NCBI RefSeq assembly: GCF_030936135.1
Contig: NC_082600.1
Location: forward strand, 27,039,943 to 27,103,942
Reading direction: 5' to 3'
Source: Gavia stellata
Lineage: Eukaryota > Chordata > Aves > Gaviiformes > Gaviidae
Length of the DNA stretch: 64,000 bases
Below, one piece after another: positions 1 to 8,863 of the stretch (its first letter is position 1; each line of letters starts with the position of its first letter). The position numbers were made by a program, and so were the translations under genes. Under the pieces are notes generated by a model that searched no databases, had not been told where the DNA came from, and saw nothing but the letters and a program-made list of their open reading frames with translations.

Positions 1-9
1 GGCGGCAGG

Positions 10-200
10 GGCTGGCTGGGCAGGCATGGGGCAGCTTGGGGGGAACGGGGCGGATGGATGGGCATGGGGTGCCTGGGTGGGGGACCGGGCCACAGCAGGG
101 GAACGGGGTGGATGGGTGGGAAAGGGGCTGCTGGGTGGGCACAGGGCAGCCGGGCGGGCACGGGGTGGACGGACAGGCACGGGGCAGCGCACACCGCCCC
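10..200. repeat. imperfect GC-rich minisatellite
   Basis: Short G-rich phrases (variants of GGGGAACGGGGYGGATGG and GGGCAYGGGGTG) recur at irregular spacing of about 20-50 bases across this stretch. It reads as a degenerate minisatellite upstream of the PGF CpG island. The long open reading frames here follow from a stop-poor GC-rich composition and are not genes. Confidence 0.5.
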
Positions 201-329
201 CGGGAGAGGTGGACAGCACCCAGGGGAGCCCAGCGAGCCGAGGAGCCCCGACACAGCCCCGATGCGTCCCCGCCCCCCGGCGATACACCGGTCACGGGCC
301 GGTCCCGAGAAGCCCCGGGACAGCCCGAT

Positions 330-625
330 GGGGAAACGGCCGGTGCCGGGCCGCGGCGTTGGAGGCGGGGGGCTCCACCGCGCCCGGCGGCACCGCCCGT
401 CCTCGCGGCCGCCGGGGCCGGGCACCTGCTCCCGCCCCGCGGCGGGGCCGGGGCGGGCGGGGGCGGGGCGGCGGCGGTGAAATACGGCGGCGGAGCAGGG
501 CGCGCTCCCATGGCCCGGCGGCGGCGGAGGCGGCACAGCGGGGCCGGTGGCCCGGCGGCGGCGCGGCATGCCGGCGGCGGCGGGGCGATAGCGGCGACAC
601 CGAGTCGGTCGGTGCCGGAGCGGCG
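330..625 (+). promoter_or_regulatory. PGF: PGF CpG-island promoter and 5'UTR
   Basis: The stretch upstream of the PGF start codon is extremely GC-rich and dense in CpG. It holds a cluster of GC boxes (GGGGCGGG-type, roughly 445-478) that Sp1-family factors would bind. I see no convincing TATA box, so a dispersed CpG-island promoter is the likely arrangement. The transcription start itself cannot be placed from sequence alone. Confidence 0.55.
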
Positions 626-3600
626 ATGCGGCTGCTCGGCGCCTTCCTGCGGCTGCTGGTGGCCGGGGCGCTGGGGGCGCCGCCCGCCCCGGTGAGAGCC
701 GGGGTGCGGGAGGGGGGTCGGAGCGGGGGCAGCCCGGCCCCGCCGGTGCCGCTGCCCGGGGTGGCGGTGGCCGCCAGGGCAGCTCCTCCCGGCGCTGGGT
801 GGGCGGACGGCGGCGGGTGCCCCCGTGCCGCCCCCGCCAGCACCCGCCTTTCCCTCCCTGCAGGCCCCGGAGGCGCGAGGGACCGCCAGCGCTGAGCCGC
901 CCGGTGAGTTGGCCCCCGGCTGGGAGGGGGCGGCAGCCCGGGGAGGGCTGCGCGCAGGGCCGGGGGAGGGCTCGGTACCCCCCGGGGCCGTTATCCCCCC
1001 GGAGCCCCGCGGCGATGCCCGGAGGAGCAGCGGGGAGCTCTGCCGGAGCAGCCTGTTCCCCCCAGCCCGCCCCGGGCGCTTGCGGCACCGAGCACTGCCG
1101 CCGGCCGGAGCGGCGCGCAGCCCTGCCCCGGGCTTACCGCCCCTCCGGTGCTGGGGTGCGGGGTCCCGGGCAGGAACACTCCGCTTCGGCTCCCCTCTGC
1201 TCTCCCCGCTGGGAGACCCCAGGGCACGGTTGTCTGCTGCGTTGCGGGGTTGGGCTTCTGCGCCCGCCGAGGGAGGGCGGGGGAGAGGGGGGAGCCCCGC
1301 CGCGGCGGGGTGCGGGGGGCAAGCAGGGTGCCTGCGGAGGAGGAGAGGGTGCTGGCGGGCAGGTGGAGAAGGAGCCCGTCGGGGTGGATGTGGTGGCTGT
1401 GTGAGCCCCGGCACCAGTGCGGTGATGGGCTTACTGGGGGCACAAGGGGGTCCTCTGCATTCCTGTGCCCCCGCGCTGGGTGCAGGACCCCACCGCGGCT
1501 GCTGCATCTGCCCCCGCAGTGGGTCGGCTGGGCTCAGCCTCTCCGGGGCGCTTCCTTACAGCTCCTCGCCCTGGTCTCTTGCAGTCCTGAGCTTTCGGGA
1601 GATCTGGAATCGTAGTTTCTGCCGGCCTCTGGAGCAGCTGGTGGACGTCATTACCGAGTTTCCCAACGAGGTGGAGTATATTTTCAGACCCTCGTGCGTC
1701 TCCCTGCAGCGCTGCGGAGGCTGCTGTGGGGACGAGGGTCTCCGCTGTGTCCCCGTGGAGACAAGCACGGTCACCATGCAGGTAAGCACTGCCGCTGCGG
1801 GGCCATGGCTGCACCAGGGAGGTGGTGGGCTCCTTGCCAAGTGCCGGGAGGGTGAACTTGCAGCTTCACATTCTCCGGACATCATAGCAGCATGGATAAC
1901 AGGGGAGGGGGTTTACTCAAACTGCTCAAATGCATGCCAAACCAGGAGGGTCTCTCTGCCCTGCTCTTTGGGCTTGTCCCTGAGGCCAAGCGACACCCCT
2001 GGTGGTACTGGCCTCCCTCCCTGCTTCCCTGCCCTCTCCTCTCTGCGTGGTCCATCTTGCTGACTGCCGTCACCTTTCCAGGCCTTGCCAGTCCTGCGGT
2101 GGGGCTGGGGGTGTCCCAGTTGCCCGTGACTCTGCCTGCTAGGGCAAAGCAGGCGCTGCCCCTGAATTGTAGGGAGAAGTGAGGCTCTCGTGTGTCAGGA
2201 GATGCCCGCAGTGCTGCTGACAGTGAATGTGTGCTGGGGGCACGGTGAGCGTGAAGGGCTGCGCCAGCTGCGTTTCCAGTCCCCGCTGTGGGAGCTGTGC
2301 AAAGTGGGGTGGGAGATCCTGGCTGTGAACAAGCTGCCGATCGGCTCTTCCCCGTGCACCAGGCAGCCGTTCTCCTCGCACTGCAGCCCTTGTGCTGTGC
2401 TGCTGGAGATCAACCTGCTGCTGCTGCAGGGAGCAGGGAAAAGCTCTACTTTGCCATGGGTGATGGACTAGAGAGTGCCTGCAATACATCACCAGTGATT
2501 TTGGTCCCTCAGGGGTTGAAAGTGTGTTGAAAGGCAGGTTGGGGGGTCTCCAAAAAATCTTGACTGAGGTGGAGCAAGAGCCTGATGTGAACGGGAGGCA
2601 ACTCCCAAAGCACACATCTCCCTCCACAGGAGGGATCCCACTGCCATGCGTGGGGTGGCAATGCTAGGCACTTCTGCGGGGGATTGTGTGGATCACACCA
2701 GCGATGAAGATGCCCCATGAAGCCCCTGGATGTCCAACCAGAACTCTGAGCTGGGCTGTGGACTGACATGTGACAGGGCAAATCCTGCACCCCCTGGGCT
2801 GGGGAGGCACTGTGGTACCAACTCCAGGCTCTGTGCTGTGGGAAAGGGTGCCAAGAGGAGGCAGCAGCAATGGGAATGGTCTGGAAAACATGACTAGGGG
2901 GATATTTCCATCAGAGAAGGGAGATGTGCAAAGTGGTTGAATATGTAAAAGCTCTCCACAAAGGCAGAGAGAGAAAAATCTCCTCTAAGGCTGGGAAATC
3001 CCAAGACCATAGGACTTAACTTACAGCCCTGAAGACACAGGGCAGCACTAGCAGAGCCTCCCAAGCTGCTGGGGTAGCCAGGCCTGGCCGGCACTGCCTG
3101 CATGTGGAGGTGGAGTCTCTGCTACTGGAGGTCCCGAGGAACAGGTTAGACACGCATCTGCCTGAGAAGCTGGGGTGGCGAGGCAGTGCTGCAGGAGCCC
3201 TTCCAGCCCCCTCCTGCCGGGAAGTAACCTTTGTTCCTCTTTCAGCTCCTGAAGATAAAGCCAAACGGGGAGGCACCGTATGTGGAGATGGCGTTCACTG
3301 AGCACAAGCAGTGTGAGTGCAGGTAGGGACCCCCAGGCTCGTTTTGCACCCCTGTGCCCCTCCAGCAAGGGTGACCCTGCCAGCACACTCTGCATGTGGG
3401 ACAAGGATGCCCTGTGGGCACCCCAGCTGTGCTGGGACCCCACAGCACTGTCTCCGCACTGGGGTTTGCCGGTGCTTACCTTGCTCAGCTGCAGGCTGCA
3501 CTGCGCCTCTGCAGCTTGTTCCCCACAGTCAAGGGGGTGCATAGTGTGGTGTGGTCAGGTCAGGCACCCCGTGCTGTCTGCAGGGCTGGAGCTGCTGTGG

Positions 3601-6000
3601 CACCCTGGCTCTGTGAGCAGGGACATCTGTGCTCCCCATCCCTGCGGCCGCCTTGGCACGTGACTGTGGTGGCTCCAAGGCCAGTGTTAGGTGTGGGGCA
3701 GCGTGCCCAAGGCAGCAGTTCAGCAGGGAGCTCCGTGGCTTGGCATACCTGGCCCAAGTGAAAGCTGGGCCTTGGGCCTCCATTTCAGGGAGGCTGCCCT
3801 ATCCAGCGCTGGGGACTGGGGCTTTACATCCAAGCCAACAAATGAAAGCTTGAAATGCACAGCACGAACCTGGCATGGATATGTAGTGCTGGTCCAGGAT
3901 GGATGCACAGCACCAACCTGCCACAGACTCCTGGCACAAAGTTAACCCCTTGGGATGCTCACTGTGCCTCAGAAGCAATGTCAGCATAGGCAGGACAGGG
4001 CCTCTACCCAGGGGCTGCAGTGCTGTGGGAGCAGGGAGTGGCTCCGGTGCTGCCCACAGCTGTTCCCTGCCATGGAGCCTCTCCAGCACTGCCTTCATGG
4101 GGATCCTGGTGTTTGCTTTCTATCACAATCCCAGGGCAATTTAGTATTGCAAAAACTGGGAAATGAGTATTCTGCTGGGCAGCTGCTAGACATGATCCTT
4201 GCCTGGAAGAAGAGGCTGAGGATCACAGGGTCGGTATTCCCCTGCAGTTGTAAGAGTGGCTGTGCTGGAGTGGACCCAAGGACTGTCCAGCTCTGCGCTG
4301 TCTCTGGAGCATCTGTCAGTGGATGCAGAAAGGGGAGTAGGAAGAAGCACGTCTTACTTCCCCTCCTGCTTCCAGCTATTTTTCCATGCAGGGAATTTCC
4401 TGAGCCTGTTGCGGTTTTCCTACCTAGGGTAATTCCCAGGGGATCTCCTACAAGCACTTGTGCAGGCTGCCTTTGAATCTGTGTAAACTTCTTTCTCCTG
4501 CAGCACCTTTCAGCTTCTCCCTAAGCCACCTTCCACACCTTTACATCACTTCCCTTTGAAGTTTAGCATAGGTGTGGTGGATGTCCTGGTCTTGGCCCCT
4601 ATAGGAGATGCTTAAGCCAAGTATGTTGTGACTGTTAGAGAACCACTACTGAGCCTTTGCAGCAAATCCCATGTGTTACTTGGGATGTTGCATCTTGTTT
4701 AACCAGCTGAGCTATGAAAGCTGTCACTGAGAGCAGCTGAAAACTGAACCTATGCTTCCTGGCCTCATGGGCAAAATGTCACATTCCCAGGGGAGTCAAC
4801 AAAGCTGACCACCCCCTGCCCCTTTGCTGTCTCTGCCTTCTCTCTGCCTACTGCAGTCAGCTCCTGGCTGAGGATTTGATAACGTGGAGGGAGGTCTTTA
4901 TTGGGTCTGTTTTAAGCAAGAATAATAACAGGTAGATTGTACTGCACACTGGGGCATCTCAATAAACCACCTCCAGCAACTCAACAGACAGCATTGCCCA
5001 AGTAACTGCTTCACTCTGTCCTTTTCCTGCCTGCAGGCCCCGGCAGGACCTGATGAGGTTGGGAAGGTAAGCAACATCAAGGGTGGCATTACCATCTGGG
5101 GTTGTGGATCTCATCTCCCACACATCAGCCTCTCTTGTGGTGCTTTCCTTTTGAAGGAGGAGGTTCAAGGGCCGAGGGAAGAGAAGAGAAGACAAGAAGA
5201 GACGTAAAGACTGTGAACTGTAAGTGAACAGGGGCAGGTATGGGTGGTGTCTTCTGGGTTCACCTCTTTGGGATGAGCATGTTCATTAAGCCTTTAGGTC
5301 TTTACTGATGCTATGAGCAGTGAGGGGTTTGTGCAGAGCAGACACAGGAGAAACCAGGATGGAGGGGACAGTGGGTGGCTGTGGGGAAACAGAGCTTTTA
5401 CTGAAGGCTCAATAGGTGCTTGATAGTCTCCAGGCTCAGCTGCTCAAAGCTGGCCAGTCCCACCCAGGGTGGGGATGGATGGGCTGGGTGAATTGGTGTG
5501 TAGTTCTATCACCATCACAGACTATGCTGCGTTTCCTGGATCCATGAATTTCCAGTTTCAGCCTCATTTTGCTGCCAGCCATGTCCTTCCTGCAGTCCTT
5601 GGCTAGTCATTGTTTGGGTTACTCTACCCTTTCCCTCCTTACACTTAGCTGACTCTCTCGAACTGTTTGCTGTAACAGCACGGGCTGGACTGTTACTGTG
5701 AATGCTTTTGGGGTACAGTGCCTATGGCTAGCACTTTCCTGTTGCATTTCCCCATTTTTTTTTTTCTGAAGCTTGCTGCTCGGGGCTCAGCCAGCACCTA
5801 CAGCCCCATCATCCTCTGTCCTCCCCGTGAAGAGGCTGCCTGCAGTCCCTACCCCATGGTTCGGTGTTGGAGAGGCCGGGCACAGGGAGGGGGGACCCGG
5901 GGCAGAGTGGGTGAGCCTGGAGGTCCTGGTGTCCCCCCATCCTGGCAGCACTCACTTCATGCCGTGCTTTCTTTGCAGATGTGGCACACCACGCAGGTAG
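626..6000 (+). CDS. PGF: placental growth factor (VEGF family), seven coding exons
   Basis: Coding exons: 626-691, 864-903, 1585-1781, 3246-3322, 5037-5066, 5157-5219, 5979-6000. All junctions are GT-AG and the phases close to give 164 residues plus a TAG stop. The lengths 197, 77, 30 and 63 nt match the classic VEGF/PGF exon sizes. Residues 1 to about 18 (MRLLGAFLRLLVAGALG) form a signal peptide. Exons 3-4 carry the cystine-knot growth-factor domain: SFC, PSCVSLQRCGGCC, LRCVP and a terminal CEC, with all eight knot cysteines in place and an N-glycosylation sequon (NRS) at about residue 44. Exon 6 encodes the basic heparin/neuropilin-binding segment RRRFKGRGKRREDKKRRK, and exon 7 encodes the family-typical end CGTPRR. 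Family knowledge: a secreted disulphide-linked dimer that binds VEGFR1 and neuropilins and promotes angiogenesis. The start ATG has G at -3 and opens the signal peptide directly. Confidence 0.96.
5157..5219 (+). CDS. PGF: PGF optional exon 6 (heparin-binding, PlGF-2 type)
   Basis: The 63-nt exon starts after the acceptor TTTTGAAG and ends at the strong donor CT|GTAAGTG. Because 63 is a multiple of three, exon 5 can join exon 7 directly (AG|A TGT GGC) without a frame change. Including it therefore gives a PlGF-2-like 164-residue form and skipping it a PlGF-1-like 143-residue form. Both end CGTPRR. The last two exon bases plus the donor read CTG TAA, so failure to use this donor ends translation one codon later. 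The conserved exon size and basic content make the homology secure; use of both forms in this species is inferred. Confidence 0.85.
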
Positions 6001-6605
6001 CCTCCGCTCTGCCCCCGACCTCGCTCCTGCTGCCTGGGTTTGGGCCAGCTGCGTTTCCCCTCGGTGTGGGGGACTTGCGGAGCCATGCCCCTCCAAGTAG
6101 CAGTGGGGAGCAGGACTCCTGCAGGAAAGAGCCAACTGGACTCTTGCTTGGCCCTGGCGGGAATGCATCCCAGAACCAAGGACTCCCTTGCCCTGTCTGC
6201 ACTGTCAGCAGCAGGACAGAAAGACCCATGACCAGGCCTGGGGCTGAAGATGAGGAGCTCAAGCAGTGCGTTGGTGCTTGAGGGCATCCTGGGGGCAACG
6301 AGGAGCAGAGCTGGTGGACATGCTGCTGGAGCAGGCTGGGGATGGCCTGATGTGGGGGGCGAGTGGAGATGGCTTGGAGGGCTGCAGCTGCAAAACTGCT
6401 CTGTCCTGCCAGGGCCAATGCAGCTGGGGAGGAAGGAAACCTGGGGCAGGCAAGGCTGCAGGGTTGCATCTGTCCCAGCCTTGGCATGGGGCAGCCCAGG
6501 AGGGTGCCAGGGTGGGAGGGAGCCTTCCTGGGGGCAAAGGGGAGGGAATTAGTGGTGCCAGGACCCCTCACATACTCACAGCCACATCCCAGTCTTGCCC
6601 TGCTC

Positions 6606-6611
6606 AATAAA
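6606..6611 (+). terminator. PGF: PGF polyadenylation signal
   Basis: A canonical AATAAA lies about 0.6 kb after the PGF stop codon and is followed within 10-15 bases by a G/T-rich stretch (CCTGGTGGTC). It is the first canonical signal downstream of the stop codon and would give a 3'UTR of about 620 nt. Confidence 0.7.
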
Positions 6612-8610
6612 ACCTGGTGGTCAGATGCAGGAGCTGGCAGTCCGAGCTCTCCCATCTCCTTTCTGGCAGCTGCAGGCAGGGCTTTTCCCCATGACCACCC
6701 ACCCAGGCTGGAGGAGGGCAGTCCTGCAGTGGCCTGGGGCTTCTCCCCAGCACCACCTCCTGCTGCTCTTGGTGTGGGGCTGGAGATGGGCAACCAGCAG
6801 GTCAGGTCCAGGCTGCTGCCCAGGCTGGGGCTACCCATGTGCTGGAGCTCAGGTGGGTACTGGGAGACCCTCAGGGGAACTGCCTCTTTCACACCATGGT
6901 GTGGGGCTGGTACCTCCTCTGGTTCACCATCTCCTTCCTGGTCCCATCCCAGTCCACATGTCCTGTGGCTTTCCTTCTCCCTGGCTGGGCTGATGCAAAG
7001 TTAGGACAGTGGGGACCAGGCTGCCTGTGGTCCCACCTAAGAAACACCTCACTGGGGCTCATTCACCTGGCACAGGGGCAGGCTGGCCTGGGGGACCTGT
7101 CTTACTGGGAACATCCTGGGGTGTGTAGGGGGGCTGGTGGCCCTTATCAGGATGGCTGCGGATGCTGCTGTTTCCTGCTTTCCTGTGGCTTGCCCTGATG
7201 GCAAGGGGAGGTTTGGATGGGTTCATTGCACAGCTCTGAACTTCTCCCTGGGGCTGTGATAGACCCTGTAGCTCAGCCAGGTCTGTGCCCAGGTCAGGGG
7301 GCAGCTCCAGCCCTTGTTCCTGCCTGCCTTAAGCAATGCCCCTGGGGCTCTTCCTCTCCCCTTTCCTGCCCCTGCTGCAGGGGGGCTGGGGCTGGCTGCC
7401 AAATGCATCCCGTGCTGCTCTGTGCAAGCCATACCCTGGAGCAGTGCAGAGCTGGAAACCCTAATGGGGAGTTGGGGCACCAGCATGCTGGGGGCAGTCT
7501 GGAGCTGGGGCAGGGTCCCTCAGAGCCACAGTGCTGGTGCCAGCTAGGGCTGGCACAAGGACATGGGGACAGGGCAGGCCCTGTGGCAACAGTACCCTGA
7601 CAGGGAAAGTCAGTAGTGGGTGCTGAGGTGATGGGAACCTCCATACTGCCACCATGCAGCGTGGTGCAGACTGTGCGAGTTGCACCTGTGCAGCTGGATA
7701 TATCCTCCAGGAGCTTGCTGGATCCCTTTTGGACCCCATTTCCACTTGTGGCATCCACAGTGTCCTGGGACACAGCCTATGTGGGCTCTGCCTCAACAAC
7801 ATGCCATGGAGCTCCTCCACAGCTGTTTGAGTGCCTCATGGGTGACCGGGACTTGCTGTTCCCCTTCCCAGGCTGCGCGGGGGCCATGTGGCACCACAGC
7901 TGTTCCTGGTGTTTGGTGTTGCCTCCTTGTCTGCTGCTCAGCACTGAGAGTTTTCAAGGCAGCTCTGCCCAGAGCCCGCGGGGTGAGGCACCTGCCTTGT
8001 ATGGACACCCCGTGTTGTTTCTCCCCCTGCATCACCCAAGCCCCCTGGGTGCTCTGTGCGGCCTCATCCCCTGCTCCTCCTGTAGCAGGCGGTGTTGGGG
8101 TGGATGGCAGTGATGTGGGTGCCTGGGAGGTATGTGGCTGTCCTGCTGTGGCAGTGATGAGAGGAACAGCTGGGGCAGGGCAGGAGTAGGGGAAGGTGCC
8201 ACCAGCACAGGAGGTTTGGGAGCTGCATCTCCAGGTGTCAGGGCTCCTCCAGCTCCGGGAGAGTGTTTCACTGAGGCTTCACCAGTGAGGGGAACCCAAT
8301 GAGCCCTAGCAGTTCCGTGATGCTCCCCAGGCTGCTACAGGCATCACGTGCCCAGGGGAGGGCTGGCTCCCTTCCCTGCCCCTGCATGTCCCTGCCTAGA
8401 GGGGAGAGTCCTGGGACCCCTCGGGACCCTCCTCATCCCAGGGTGGCAGGGACTTCCAGCAGGACATCGCACCCAATGGTGATATGAGGGTCAGGGGGGT
8501 GGCCTCCTGCCCTGAAGGGGAGAGTGAGGCTCCTGGCCTCAGGGCTTGTAGCCACCACCCATGGTCACTCCCAAGGGGACCAGCCACTGTCTGCCCGTCC
8601 CCCCTCTGTG
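6612..8610. other. gene-free stretch downstream of PGF
   Basis: GC-rich sequence without a supportable gene. Open frames here do not resemble known proteins and overlap on both strands. The only candidate signal is a short hydrophobic open frame at 7162, listed separately, which might belong to the PGF-like fossil at 8.6 kb. Confidence 0.6.
7162..7211 (+). pseudogene. possible signal-peptide exon of the PGF-like relic
   Basis: From the ATG at 7162 the frame reads MLLFPAFLWLALMARG, an N-terminus of signal-peptide type. The pattern M-x-L-F-P-x-F-L-x-L resembles the start of the human PGF signal (MRLFPCFLQLL). It lies about 1.4 kb upstream of the PGF-exon-3-like relic on the same strand, comparable with the 0.96 kb between exons 1 and 3 of the neighbouring PGF. 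Hydrophobic leaders match one another easily by chance, and no good splice donor is obvious, so this is a weak call. Confidence 0.25.
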
Positions 8611-8620
8611 TTGCTCCCAG

Positions 8621-8733
8621 TTGTGCCTTTTTTGGAAGCTTACACCAGTAGCTCCTGTCAGCTCTCCCTCGCCACAGCCGATGTGTCCCCTGAGCGCCCC
8701 AATGAGGTCAGCTACATCGACAGACCCCCATGT
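8621..8733 (+). pseudogene. PGF/VEGF exon-3-like fossil (ancient paralogue)
   Basis: Starting exactly after a good acceptor (pyrimidine tract then CTCCCAG), the frame reads VPFLEAYTSSSCQ...PERPNEVSYIDRPPC. Aligned without gaps to PGF exon 3 from its own acceptor, in the same phase, 16 of 37 full codons encode the same residue. These include both cysteines at identical spacing and the block PNEV-x-YI-x-RP-x-C. Ten of the 16 shared residues differ at the third codon base, so this is not a recent copy. The first two thirds of the cystine-knot exon are recognisable; the RCGGCC part that should follow is not. The frame nevertheless stays open to an ATG-CAG at 8854-8859 with no usual donor after it. 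No exon 4-7 equivalents were found down to 11.3 kb. I read it as a relic of an old tandem PGF/VEGF paralogue. A still-expressed, highly diverged gene is the less likely alternative. Confidence 0.7.
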
Positions 8734-8863
8734 CCCCCAGTGCTGCAGAGCGGGGCTATAGGGTGGGTTTGTTCCCTTGCAAAGGGACCGGAACAGACCT
8801 TGGCCCCAAAGCCAGCAGGGAGCAGAACAACCCCATGCTGGTCCTCCATGGACATGCAGTAAC

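Noticed and set aside
26-895. Long open frame covering the PGF upstream region on the + strand
   Set aside because: It runs through the PGF first exon in frame but also through a GC-rich minisatellite and intron 1; the composition alone keeps it open, and only the part from 626 to 691 is supported by splicing.
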